A DNA stretch of 64,000 nt from positions 1-64,000 of the forward strand of contig JAOANU010000031.1 in NCBI GenBank assembly GCA_034387635.1, given 5' to 3'. The notes under the pieces are model-generated. The model was not told the DNA's origin. It worked only from the letters and a program-made list of their open reading frames with translations, and ran no database searches. Below are positions 35,505 through 45,005 of this stretch, piece by piece. Every line of letters begins with the position of its first letter. Within the stretch, counting starts at the first letter, position 1. The translations under genes and the position numbers were made by a program. This stretch comes from Rhodosporidiobolus odoratus. Its lineage: Eukaryota; Basidiomycota; Microbotryomycetes; Sporidiobolales; Sporidiobolaceae.

Positions 35505-36802
35505 ATGGCTGGTGCCGCCGCGAATGCCTTTGCGAGCTCGATGGCCCGCGCCTCAGCTTCGCCATCCCTTTCCGCCTCCCGCTCTCGCTCTTCTTCCCTA
35601 TCCTCGCTCTCTTCATCGGGTTCTACTCCTTCTCGTCGCCTTCGTTCACCGTCAATATCGGGCGACACGGACAATGTCATGAGTGACGACGATACGGTCG
35701 GCGTACATAACAACTGGGGATTCGATGTGAGGGAGTTTGAGAGAATCAAATGCGAGTGGGGTGGAGGTGCCTGTCCTGCCGAGTTCTGGGAGGTTGAGCC
35801 GCTAGTCGAGCACGTTCATGCTGGTACGTCGCGCCTTCAGTGCCATGCTCAACCTTCCGTGCTGCCCCTCCAGCCTCCGCTGTTTTCCTGCTGCGACTGT
35901 CTCGGCTCCCCCTTGCGTGGAACCAAGAACTGACCCTGTTCCATATCCGTAGTGCACGCCTTCCCCGACGACCCGCATCACCTCGGTCCACAACCCGGGA
36001 AGAAATCGGCAGCGAGCTACATCTGCGATTGGGCGGGATGCGCCAGGAGGGGGAAAACGCAAGGGAGCAAGTTCGCGCTGGTAGCACATTTGAGAAGCCA
36101 TACAGGCGAAAAGCCCTTTCACTGCGAGAAGCCAGGTGCGTCTGTCTCTCCGCGTTCTTCTCGCCCGCCTACTTACGCTCTCGCACCTTCCGATTGCTCA
36201 GAATGCGACAAATCCTTTACCCGTACCGACGCACTGCAGAAGCACATGCGCGTGCAGCATGGCGAAAATACCGTCCAACCGCGCAAAACCGCTGAACCCG
36301 GCACTGGCAAAGCCAAATCGAAGAAGAAGGGTGGTGGCCGAGCAGCGCGAGAGGCGTCCGAAGATTCGTCGTTCGGTCCTGGGGCAGGCGAGGACGAGCC
36401 GGTTGCGGCGGAGGAGGATGCGGCGCCGCAGTACTCTGTCGATGAGATTGCGGCAATGCACGCTCATCCTGAACTGGGTCACGAGTTCGTCGCCTACGTC
36501 GTCGCGAAGGCCAAGTATGCGTACCTAATCGCCGAGCACGAAGGACTGGCCGGAGAGCTGGAGGCATTGCAGAGTAGGGAGGCCGAGTTGGCGGCGGAAA
36601 AAGAAGAGTTGCTCAAGGGTATCATGCGGAGAGAACTCGGGTACGTTTCGTCTTTCGTGTCCCAGATGCCGCAAAGCCTTCTCTGACGCCTCGGTTCAAC
36701 AGCCCTGCCGGTACACCAGCCGATAACGCCGCCCTCGAGCGCTTCCTGACTTCATACTCGCACCAGCCGGCACCATATCCTGCAGATTGGACGAGCAAGT
36801 AG
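35505..36802 (+). CDS. C2H2 zinc-finger protein, Iec1-like (INO80-associated) architecture
   Basis: Four exons (35505-35823, 35953-36135, 36202-36640, 36703-36802; 346 residues). A Ser-rich N-terminus is followed by a degenerate finger (CEWGGGACPAEF with EPLVEHVHAVHAF). A split finger comes next (CDWAGCARRGKTQGSKFALV, AHLRSHTGEKPFHC), and then a classical one (ECDKSFTRTDALQKHMRVQH). This order, with the Gly-Lys-containing loop in the middle finger, is what fungal Iec1-type proteins show; S. pombe Iec1 is a subunit of the INO80 remodeller. After a Lys-rich nuclear patch (GKAKSKKKGGGRAARE), there is an acidic linker and a coiled coil (GLAGELEALQSREAELAAEK). All introns are GT-AG. Assignment to INO80 is by analogy only. 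Confidence 0.75.
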
Positions 36803-36977
36803 CATACGAACACTGCATGCAAGCGAAGCGCCACGGCGGCCATTCCGTCTCAGAAGCTGCAGGCTCTTGCTGCATCTCGCTAATGTCTGAGGCGTGTCGA
36901 GCGGCTTTTCCTCGTCCTCCGTTCTTGCTATACCGTGAGGCTCTTCAGACTACTGCAGCGGCCCTCCTCTCGCTCGC

Positions 36978-38837
36978 TCACTTGCCCTTCCGCGCCTCTT
37001 CGAGCTCCATGACTGTCCTCCCCACGCTCGACCACCTCGCTTTCCGCATAGTCGCCATGAAGAGCCAACCCTCCTCGACTTCGTTGACGGGCGCGAATTG
37101 GTCGAGCGAGCTTCCGAGCTCGACTGCGAGATTATGGAGATGAGCACGAGTGAGGATATAATGTGGGCAAAGACTGGCAAAGACTGACAAAAGGCTTTCA
37201 GCCGGAATTTTTCACCCGTCAGAGCTGAGGGGAACGCAATGGAGGGCATGTCTGAGAGAGAGGAGTCAGCGCATCGTGGAGAGAGGATGCTGAGTTTGCA
37301 GGGCAGAAAGGAACAGAAGAGGCGAACCTGCAGCGATTTGGTTGCTATAAATCCAGTACCCTGTGTTTTCCCTCTTTCCGAAAGGCATGATCCAACCACA
37401 GTCCGCTTGCGGGATAGCAGGATAGCTCGGCGTAGTATTGGTGTTGACCCAGTCGAGGAGGGCTTGAACGGCGGGAAGGGTGCGCGAAGCTGCGAGCATT
37501 CGGCGGTGTTGGAGGGCGAGCTGCCACAACGGGGTGGTTAGGAAACCGGTCGTGTTGAGAGGGCTAGAGGAGTTGAGGGAGTAGCCGGATACTGCGTCTG
37601 TAGTGGGAGATCTCGGTCAGCAAAGGGGAAGAAAGAAGAGGCGGAATTGGGCGACGCACTGTGCGGGTAGAGGTGCAGCTGCATTTCCGGTGTCGCAACA
37701 AGCTCGCGAAGAGAGACGGCGCATGACACAAAGAAAGACGTCGGAGGGGACGGGTCGTACTGGTACACGGCCTGCAGCTCGGCCAGGTTAGCTCGAGCTG
37801 TCAAGCAAGAACGAAAGGGGCAGGAAAGGGTGCTCGCCTGGAAGAACCAGTTGATCAGGACGTCGCCTTCGCTGACATACTCCCTACCGTCTGTCTCCTG
37901 CTGTACCTTGGCCTTGACTTCCTGGATTATCTGCCCCAGCAGATCTTTCCCGACGAAAACACAGCCGTCCTGCGCTTTGTGCCACAGCGACTCGAATGCG
38001 CCATTTGCGAGTAGCTTGACGACGTTCGAGAGAGGCCAGGCGCCGGTCCAGCCGATCCTGAGTGCGGGAGCCGTTTCCGAAATGGACAAGGGGAAAAGCA
38101 TATGGAACAAGGAAAGATTGCTCACATGGGTGGAGGCGTGCTGGCCTTCTCCTCAGTTGTGAAATACATCTTCTGTACCTCGGCGAGCCGCTTCTCCAGC
38201 TGGTTCTCTGCGTTCAAAGGCGGAACCACCCAGTCTCGTCCGTGCAGCTCCGCATCGAGGGCTTTGACCACCAAGCCTAAGCCTGTGGCGTCAAAGCAGC
38301 CGTGCGGGACTGACAGACCGACGATAGTGGCATCGCGCAAAGTGGCGACATGCCAAGTCGTGATGGGATGGGCGGACTTGGCGTAGGCGGCGAGAGAAGA
38401 CGGAACGGTCGCAGGCTTGATGAGCGTAAGGGAGGGGAGAGGGATGGGGTGACCGCTAGCACGAGTGAGAGCTGGAAGCTGGGCGAACGGACTGAGCTTG
38501 CCGGGAGATGCTGCCGTCGAGAAAGAAAAGGATGCATAGTCGAAGGGAAGAGAGCCAAGGGGAGCACGAACGGCGTAGGTGTCCAGCTGATTACCACGGA
38601 AGAGTCAGAAGGATGGGCAAGCGGAGCGAGGGAACAGCGTACCTCCTTGTCGAAGATGACCCGCCCTGCCAGAAAACGCCATTTGTCCACAACCCGCTCA
38701 ATACCTGCTCTGAGGGCCTGCACATCCACCTCATCCGGCTTGGCTTCGAGCACGAAGGCGACACTGAGACCGACGCCGCCAATGGCGCAGTCTCGGGGTG
38801 AGAGGGGTAACAGTATCGAGTCTTGCGAAGTCGCCAT
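36978..38837 (-). CDS. HXXXD-motif acyltransferase-like protein (BAHD/trichothecene acetyltransferase-like)
   Basis: Minus-strand gene starting MATSQDSILLPLSPRD at 38837. The central motif SVPHGCFDATGLGLVV supplies HXXXD, the catalytic His and structural Asp of CoA-dependent acyltransferases in the BAHD/condensation superfamily. The N-terminal half has the usual FVLEAKPDEVDVQALRAGIE and VDKWRFLAGRVIFDKE for this fold. The C-terminal half includes NWFFQAVYQYDPSPPTSFFV and VEEGWLFMATMRKAR. A clear DFGWG motif is not visible, as in many fungal members. Five or six GT-AG introns. Likely cytosolic transfer of an acyl group from CoA to an alcohol or amine; the substrate is unknown. No secondary-metabolite core gene is next to it. 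Confidence 0.65.
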
Positions 38838-39266
38838 CGGAAAGAGCAGGATCAGCGACATAAACAAGCGTCAAGACCGTCTCAAGTCGTCTGGCTTGGG
38901 CATGAGCGGTAGGTGCGTCCATATGGTCGACGTCGGTGAGCACCCCCGCTCCAACTAGAGCGACAGGAGAGCGGAAATCTTTAACTAGCCTGCGGGGAGG
39001 AGGGGAAGAAGCAGAGGAGACCGCTGGTAACAGGACCACAAGGTAGCTGTGGCAATCGAGTCTATGTGCGTCGTGCCAGCATGGTTCAGAACTCAGGAGC
39101 GCAGCGTCAAGACGGTTTAAGACGGCGCCAAGTGAGAGAGAGAGAGAGAGAATTCTCGTTTCAAGTCGCTTCGAGCACTAAAGCCCACGTGGACCATCTA
39201 ACTGGGGGAAGGGGGGGAGGTATAGTAACTACTACAGATGAGAACTAAAGTGGAAGTATAGTGGAC
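38838..39266. other. Upstream region of the acyltransferase gene, left flank of the LINE
   Basis: Contains an (AG)n run near 39132-39151. No gene recognised. The LINE's poly-A end abuts at 39267. Confidence 0.5.
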
Positions 39267-39517
39267 TTTTTTTTTTGTATCGAAGGTGTTCGATTACAAG
39301 GCGGAAAGCTCATAAGCCTGGCTTGATCTACGCAAAGCAACCCTATCCTTGCGTACAACAAAGTGTGGAACCGGCTACCCCCGCAAGAAGCGGGGTACAC
39401 CCCAAACCACTAAAACCGCCTGATAAGGGAGAGGGAAGAACTCGAGAAAGGAGGTTGTCGAGAACGCCGAAAAGGAGGAGGGAAGGAGGGGTGAGGAGGA
39501 GGTGGAGGGGGCGCTGC

Positions 39518-41752
39518 TCAGGCGCTCAAGAGTCGGTTCTCGAGTCGAAGGAGGAAACGAGAGGCAAGGGCTGGCGGAGAAGGGGATGTAAGGGCCGGCT
39601 CGGGTCGGATGCGGGAACGGCGGGTTTCGTCAATGGTGGAAAGAGCGATGGCGACAATCGCACGGAGGGTGGGAAGAACGGACTTGTCGACCGCTGTGGA
39701 GAGGGTAGGGAGGCCGAGGACCAGCTCGGCTGGGGAGAGGGAGGTGGATGTGATGTCGGGGGAGATAGCGGAGGCGAGGAGGGCAATGGTCTCCTGCCAG
39801 TATTCCGCTGAATAGTGGCAGGTGAAGAACGAGTGTACTACCGAGTCCTCCATGCCGCAGAACACGCACGCCGGCGAGCCCAGCTTGCCGAAGCGATGTA
39901 GGGATGCTGCAGTGGTCGTTCCGCCATGAGCAAGACGCCAGTGGACGTCAACCTCCCGTGCCGTGGCTGGCTTCTTGCTTATCCAGCGCCACATCTGCTC
40001 GAGTGCACCATCGTCGGGTGCAGTGTTGAATAGCGAGGCGAGAGCTGAGGAGAGGGGAAGAGGGCGCGGGGCGACAGCGAGTAGTCGACGAGCCTCACCA
40101 GCAGAGAAGGCATGGGGGAGGGAGAGGAAAGAGAAGGCGAAGGTGGCGGGTGGGGTGGGAGCAGGTAGGAGAGTGGGCAGATCGTAGGCTCCAACGGCAG
40201 GCGGGAGGAGGGAGGAGAGGAAGTCGTCTTCTCGCCGCACCTCTTCCCACGCTTCCCTCGCCAGGGTCGAACCGGCCACGAAGGAGGCGTAACCCGAGTC
40301 ACGCCCATGCGGCACTCGATTGTGCCAGTAGAAAGCCGCAATGGCGGGAATGCGGCGAAGCTGTGGCGAGGGAGAGAACAGCGAGGGGGGGAGGGAAAGG
40401 AGGTCGGAAGTCGTCCAGGAGTGCGGATAGAGGAAGGGTGGGGATGCCTTCGCCGCCTGTACGATCCTCGCCCAGCCTGCGTCCTCCGGCTGCTTGAAAC
40501 CCGGGGAGAAGATGCTCCACGGATTGCGAAAGGAGGTGAGGTTGGCTGAGGAGGCCGAGATGGAGAGGGGGGTGACATGCCGAGAGAAAGAGGCCCGGGC
40601 AACGTCAGCCCAGACGACAGGAGGGTCGAGGAGGAGGTTGTCGAGCAGGCGAAGCGAATTTGCGAGGTCAAAATGAACCGGGCTGAGGAGGCCAAGACCA
40701 CCCGCCGACCTCGGAAGGAAAACCTTCTCCTTGGACAGGAGATGACGCCTCCCTCGACCCCAGACAAAGTCGATAAGGAGGTTCTCGAGGCCCGAAAGGA
40801 AGGAGGTCGGCGCCGGAGAGAAGGAGAGGAGGTGGAGGGAGCGGGAGAGGAGATGAGAGTTGGCAAAGTCGGTCCGGGTCCGAGGGTCGAGGTAAACCGC
40901 CGCCGCCTTCGAAGCCTGGGCCTGCAGGTTCGAGAGGAGCAGTGAGTAGAAAGGTAGTGTCTCTTCACCAGGGAGAAAGGGGAAGCCCGCCCATCTGAAC
41001 GAGTTATCCTCGCTCCACCGGATCTGGCTCGCTTCCGCTCCTTCTCGTGCGCGGTCTCCTATTGCTGCTGCTTCAGTCTTGAGAACGTTGAGGCGTCCGT
41101 TCGTCGCCATCTGCCAGTCTTTGGCTAGCCCTGTGAGCGAGGGAAGTGCTTTGGCAAGAGACTCGGCCGCAAAAATCACATCGTCCGCAAACGCGAGGCG
41201 AGTGAGGATGGGGACACGAGGGGAAGGGAGAGGAGAGTACAGGGTTAGCGAAATTTTCCGAACTACAAGCGCATCAAGGAAAGGCTGGAAAGCCACGATC
41301 CAAGAATTGCAGGAGAGAGGATCGCCTTGCGGTATACCTGTCCGGAGCTGGATCCCATCCGAGAGAAACCCATTCACGATAAAACGAGCTCGAAGCGCTC
41401 GTGTGACAATGCACTTGGCCATAATCTTGTAGTCCGTTTCTCGTAAAGAGATTGGACGCCAGTAGCGTAGATCCTTAGGATCTGCACCGGCCTTCTGGCT
41501 CTTGAAGAGGAGGCGGACATGTGCGACGGTCTGGGAAGGGGGAAGGGAGGAAGAAGCCCAAGTCTCGTTAAAAGTCGCCGCTAGATCCTCAGCCACGACC
41601 GCTGGACAGGCCCTGTAGAATTCGTAGGGTAATCCAGACGGACCGGGGGAGGAGTCTCGGGGGGTCGTGGCAATCACCGCCTTGACCTCCTCGGCGGAGA
41701 AGGGACGTGCCAGCGAGGCCGCCGCCTCGCACTCACCCTTTTCCCATAGCAA
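39518..41752 (-). CDS. LINE ORF2, reverse transcriptase part
   Basis: About 740 codons. Reverse-transcriptase blocks are in order: SSPGPSGLPYEFYRACPAV, then LRYWRPISLRETDYKIMAKC, GIPQGDPLSCNSWI and the catalytic LAFADDVIFAAE (F-A-D-D). The C-terminal region has a zinc-ribbon-like WRLAHGGTTTAASLHRFG, then CVFCGMEDSVVHSFFTCHY, the RT-associated zinc-binding motif seen in many LINEs and plant-type RTs. The frame begins inside the 3' end of the endonuclease frame, one base out of register, so it is the downstream half of ORF2 rather than a separate gene. Confidence 0.9.
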   Translation of the reverse strand: MLWEKGECEAAASLARPFSAEEVKAVIATTPRDSSPGPSGLPYEFYRACPAVVAEDLAATFNETWASSSLPPSQTVAHVRLLFKSQKAGADPKDLRYWRPISLRETDYKIMAKCIVTRALRARFIVNGFLSDGIQLRTGIPQGDPLSCNSWIVAFQPFLDALVVRKISLTLYSPLPSPRVPILTRLAFADDVIFAAESLAKALPSLTGLAKDWQMATNGRLNVLKTEAAAIGDRAREGAEASQIRWSEDNSFRWAGFPFLPGEETLPFYSLLLSNLQAQASKAAAVYLDPRTRTDFANSHLLSRSLHLLSFSPAPTSFLSGLENLLIDFVWGRGRRHLLSKEKVFLPRSAGGLGLLSPVHFDLANSLRLLDNLLLDPPVVWADVARASFSRHVTPLSISASSANLTSFRNPWSIFSPGFKQPEDAGWARIVQAAKASPPFLYPHSWTTSDLLSLPPSLFSPSPQLRRIPAIAAFYWHNRVPHGRDSGYASFVAGSTLAREAWEEVRREDDFLSSLLPPAVGAYDLPTLLPAPTPPATFAFSFLSLPHAFSAGEARRLLAVAPRPLPLSSALASLFNTAPDDGALEQMWRWISKKPATAREVDVHWRLAHGGTTTAASLHRFGKLGSPACVFCGMEDSVVHSFFTCHYSAEYWQETIALLASAISPDITSTSLSPAELVLGLPTLSTAVDKSVLPTLRAIVAIALSTIDETRRSRIRPEPALTSPSPPALASRFLLRLENRLLSA

Positions 41753-43113
41753 GCGTCACTTGCAGGAGTGGATGCGCGGAGAGCGGCAAGAAGGGGAGAG
41801 CGGGCAGAGGAAACAGAAACGGGAGGGAAAGGGGTGAGCCGGAAGACAGACCTGAAGAAAGAATCGACGCCTGCCAGCGCTTCTTCAATCTTGTTGGTCT
41901 TGGTTCCATCGGGCAGCTTGAGGCTCGAGAAGGTGATGCTCTTGCTCCGAGCCTGCAGGCGAGAAATGAGGGAGGATGTGAGAGCAGGTCCATCGGCCAG
42001 GAGGGGGAAGTGAGAGCGGCGACTTAGCTGATTCCGCTCCTCTCTCCCAATGTCCTGCAGCACCTCCTCAGCGCCCCACCACTCAAGTTGCTCGTCCTCT
42101 CCCAGTGGGAAGCGAGCTTCTAGAGCGGTGAGTGCAGCTTCGGCAGTATGTCGGCGCTGGTTGCGAAGGTCACGGCGAGAGCGGGCCCACCGCGCTGCGA
42201 AAGCAGCCAAGTCACGCTTTGCTGCCTCCCACCAGGCGGTCACACTCGGGAACGAGTTCCGCATGGGGCACAGGGCGGTCAGGTAGAAAGCGTGGAGCTC
42301 TTCCCTGAACTGCGCATCCACACAGATGGAGGGATTGAGTCGAAACAGGGAGGAGTTGCAGGAGGGGAGACAAGTCAGCGCAGGATCTGAACTTTGACCT
42401 TCCAGCTCAAAGGAGGCGGAGACAGGCCGGTGGTCCGAGAATGGAGCGGTGTAGATGACTAGTGCGTCACGGAGGGCAGTGCGATGTTTGGAAGAGAAGA
42501 GGATGTGATCAATACGCGAAGAGGAAACGACGCGCCTGTTCATCTTGTGTGGACGGGTGTAGAGAGACTTGAGCGGGTGCCGAAGCCGAAGCGCGTCGGA
42601 GTGCAGCACCGGTACGTGCTTCACCAGTTCTGCCCAGTGGTGGCCTCGAGCATGCTGGTTGCGCCGGTCTGCTACGGGATCAGGGCAGTCATTCAAGTCC
42701 CCAGCAATGAGGGAGAAGGAGTGGGGTATGCGAGGAGGGAGGGCGAGGGAGGAGAAAAAGGACAAGCGTGCCTTGTCTTCCACCGGGGCATACATGTTCG
42801 TAACTTGGACTGTTGGCCCGTCCTGCGGGCACAACGTCACAGTGAGTGTACGGTCATCGTTACCCACAACGGCAGAAGGACGGCTTGTGAGAACGAGGGA
42901 GGGGTGGATGAGGGTAAAAAGGTGACGAGATGAAAAGGACTCGCCCGGCCAAAGAGCCTCGAGCTCAGCTCGTTGGCTCGCATCAAGGTGATGCTCTTGG
43001 AGACAGACTATCTGCGGAAGAGGGAAGAGGGAAAGAAGGAAATCACAAATGTCACGCTGCACACTCTGTCGAGCGAGCGAGCGGACATTGAAGGTCAATA
43101 TGGTTACTTTCAT
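41674..43113 (-). CDS. LINE ORF2, endonuclease part
   Basis: The start MKVTILTFNVRSLAR at 43113 is a classical endonuclease/exonuclease/phosphatase opening (the TxNVRxL block). It is followed by VCLQEHHLD with the catalytic Glu, LIAGDLNDCPDP (metal-binding Asp and Asn) and FSDHRPVSASFEL (the terminal SDH motif). These residues are intact. The nuclease would nick target DNA to prime reverse transcription. The frame runs past the point where the reverse-transcriptase frame begins and ends in basic nonsense (SARRRPRWHVP), which marks the frame change near the run GGGAAAAGGG at about 41741-41750. Confidence 0.9.
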   Translation of the reverse strand: MKVTILTFNVRSLARQSVQRDICDFLLSLFPLPQIVCLQEHHLDASQRAELEALWPGESFSSRHLFTLIHPSLVLTSRPSAVVGNDDRTLTVTLCPQDGPTVQVTNMYAPVEDKARLSFFSSLALPPRIPHSFSLIAGDLNDCPDPVADRRNQHARGHHWAELVKHVPVLHSDALRLRHPLKSLYTRPHKMNRRVVSSSRIDHILFSSKHRTALRDALVIYTAPFSDHRPVSASFELEGQSSDPALTCLPSCNSSLFRLNPSICVDAQFREELHAFYLTALCPMRNSFPSVTAWWEAAKRDLAAFAARWARSRRDLRNQRRHTAEAALTALEARFPLGEDEQLEWWGAEEVLQDIGREERNQLSRRSHFPLLADGPALTSSLISRLQARSKSITFSSLKLPDGTKTNKIEEALAGVDSFFRSVFRLTPFPPVSVSSARSPLLAALRASTPASDACYGKRVSARRRPRWHVPSPPRRSRR

Positions 43114-44984
43114 TGGGTAGGGTGGGGGGAGGTGGGCTGGGAGGGAGAGGACTCAGTTTGGGTGGGGGGAATCTCGCCTTCTTGCAGAATCCGCTCTACT
43201 TCCTTCTTCTCCTCCTCCTCCTCCTCCTCCTCCTCCTCCTCCTCCTCCTCCTCCTCCTCCTCCTCCTCCTCCTCATCCAGCCATTCTTCCTCCTCCTTGC
43301 TCCCAGCCCCGCTACCTGATCCACCCTCATCCTTCCGTGCTACCACGCCTTTCCTCGTGCCCGAGGTAGGGCCGCCCGCCGCGGGACCGGCAGGCTGGAA
43401 GAGGAGGGCGGAGGCGGAGGGGGTGTGGGCCGGAAGGGAAGACAGTTGGGAGACGTTTTGGCGCTTGGCAGGTGAGGGGTGAGGGAGAGGAGAGGAGGAG
43501 GAGGAAGACTGGGAGGTGGTGATGGTGGGGGAGAGGGCTGCTCTCGCGCGCTTCTTCTCGGCTAGAAGGAGCCGGTTTTGCGCCTCTGAGGGAGTCCTCG
43601 GAATGGAAGGGTGGGGGGCGCCCGTGTCTCCAGCCGCTGTCTCATGGTGGAGTCGGCTGAAGGTGGAAGTGGCGATTGGGATACCGTTGTTGCCGGTGGC
43701 CGCAGGAGGGAATCGTGGGGAGGCGAAAGTGAAGGGGATTTGGGACCATGAGGACGACGCATGGGGAGCCTTGGCGCTGTTGTGGCTCCTGCCCGTGGGG
43801 TCGCTGCAGTGGGCAGCAACATGCCCGTACTTGCTGCAGCTACGGCACTGGACGCGGGGACAATTCCCGGCCGCGTGACCGCTGAAGCGGCACGAGGTGC
43901 AGAACTGCAGTTCGTACGAGTGACGCACGGCTAGCTCGGACCGCCCAATGTTGACCTTGGTGGGAAGAAGGGCAGCGAGGGTTGCCTTGCGGTCGAAGGG
44001 GGCCGAGGGAAGGGAGGAGGCGTCCGCGAGACGAATGTAGGCAGCAATATGCCCGGCAGTGGTCATGACGCCCGAGGTGGTCTTGGTGTAGAGCTGGTGG
44101 ACCTGCACAAGCTTAAGGGAGGGAGAGGAGGAAAGGAGGGTGGTAAGCGATGAAACCACGGCAGAGGGGGGAAGATTGAGGTCCGTGAGGGAGAAACGGA
44201 GCTCGATAAGGTTGAGGAGGTGGGGTTGCGGGGCGTAGCTGCGTTGCAGCACTTTACCCATGTACTTGAAAGGCTTGTTGAGCCCATATTGAAAGGCTTG
44301 CGGGCTCGAGAAAGCGATGTCCACCACATGGGCAGAGGCTTGGCTTTCTCGGGCTTGGAGGGTACGGACGTAGCGTCCTCCGCTGGTCTTCCCCACTAGT
44401 TTGTTGAGGAGGTCAGAGGCAGGGGAGAGGCTGTCAAGGAGGGCGGGTAAGCGGGCTGAGGGGCCGTCGTAGTGCTCCACCATGTCGTCGCGGATCTTGT
44501 GGACAAGGACGGAGCGCGCTTTTCCTTTGACAGCGGAGTGGGTCGGAACGTAGTGCCGAATCGTGTTCTGCGGGACTTCAGAGGCCGGTGAGAGCATAGC
44601 GCGGGCGCTCTCGCGCACCGCAGCCGCCTCCTCCCAGCTCGTAGAATCCTCACTGAACAAAACTCGTACCATGTTTCCTTCCTTCCCGCCATCAGCGAAG
44701 CGCTGCTTTGCGTAGTATTCCTTGATAGCTGCTGCCATTTCTCCCTTCTCCACCTCGGACAGGTTGTCCCAGGCGTTGCGTGCGAGGTTGGCGGCGGCGG
44801 TTGCGGGTGCGGCAGCGGCGGCGTAAGATAGGGCGGGGTTGGCGGTCTGGGGTGAGCCCGGAGGGTTCTCCTGGACCGCAGGTAGTGCTTTTGCAGCAGC
44901 GGAAGCAGTAGCCATTTTGGGTTGGGGTGGACAAAATGGAAAGTGAGAAAAAGGCAAGACAAAAACTTCGACGCTCCGCCCCAC
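43110..44984 (-). CDS. LINE ORF1 (nucleic-acid-binding protein with two zinc knuckles)
   Basis: Up to 624 codons. An alternative start MATASAAAKALPAVQ at 44914 is more natural. Two CX2CX4HX4C knuckles sit in tandem: CTSCRFSGHAAGNC and CRSCSKYGHVAAHC. An Ala-rich N-terminal helix region and a central domain without recognised fold precede them. The C-terminus contains a long poly-Glu run encoded by the TCC microsatellite on the plus strand. The stop TGA (43112-43110) overlaps the ORF2 ATG (43113-43111). ORF1 proteins coat the LINE RNA to form a ribonucleoprotein. Confidence 0.85.
   Translation of the reverse strand: MGRSVEVFVLPFSHFPFCPPQPKMATASAAAKALPAVQENPPGSPQTANPALSYAAAAAPATAAANLARNAWDNLSEVEKGEMAAAIKEYYAKQRFADGGKEGNMVRVLFSEDSTSWEEAAAVRESARAMLSPASEVPQNTIRHYVPTHSAVKGKARSVLVHKIRDDMVEHYDGPSARLPALLDSLSPASDLLNKLVGKTSGGRYVRTLQARESQASAHVVDIAFSSPQAFQYGLNKPFKYMGKVLQRSYAPQPHLLNLIELRFSLTDLNLPPSAVVSSLTTLLSSSPSLKLVQVHQLYTKTTSGVMTTAGHIAAYIRLADASSLPSAPFDRKATLAALLPTKVNIGRSELAVRHSYELQFCTSCRFSGHAAGNCPRVQCRSCSKYGHVAAHCSDPTGRSHNSAKAPHASSSWSQIPFTFASPRFPPAATGNNGIPIATSTFSRLHHETAAGDTGAPHPSIPRTPSEAQNRLLLAEKKRARAALSPTITTSQSSSSSSPLPHPSPAKRQNVSQLSSLPAHTPSASALLFQPAGPAAGGPTSGTRKGVVARKDEGGSGSGAGSKEEEEWLDEEEEEEEEEEEEEEEEEEEEEEKKEVERILQEGEIPPTQTESSPSQPTSPHPTQ
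43201..43275. repeat. TCC/GAG trinucleotide microsatellite
   Basis: About 20 tandem CTC/TCC units on the plus strand, coding for Glu repeats in ORF1 on the minus strand. In-frame expansions would be tolerated; length is likely variable between copies. Confidence 0.9.
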
Positions 44985-45005
44985 CTCTCCTCTTTGCCTC
45001 GAAAC

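Larger units (their letters stand above)
39267..44984 (-). mobile_element. LINE (non-LTR retrotransposon), nearly complete, Tad-like layout
   Basis: Oriented on the minus strand. The 3' end carries A10 (T10 at 39267-39276 on the plus strand), then a 240-bp 3' UTR. ORF2 encodes an apurinic-type endonuclease and a reverse transcriptase, and ORF1 encodes a protein with two CCHC zinc knuckles. The ORF1/ORF2 order and knuckles fit fungal Tad-like LINEs. This copy has no RNase H domain after the reverse transcriptase. The 5' limit is not defined; ORF1 may start at 44984 or 44914. Target-site duplications were not identified. One frame change in ORF2 suggests it is inactive unless frameshifting occurs. 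Confidence 0.9.

Noticed and set aside
38731..39039. Extra N-terminal exon or separate gene before the acyltransferase
   Set aside because: The frame has no family similarity, and the acyltransferase start at 38837 is sufficient.
36978..39040. Secondary-metabolite cluster around the acyltransferase
   Set aside because: No polyketide synthase, peptide synthetase, terpene synthase or P450 is nearby; the neighbours are a C2H2 protein and a LINE.
41079..41432. Plus-strand open frames across the LINE
   Set aside because: They are antisense shadows of the reverse-transcriptase and endonuclease frames.
43113..43319. Leucine-rich plus-strand small protein
   Set aside because: It is the antisense reading of the poly-Glu microsatellite.
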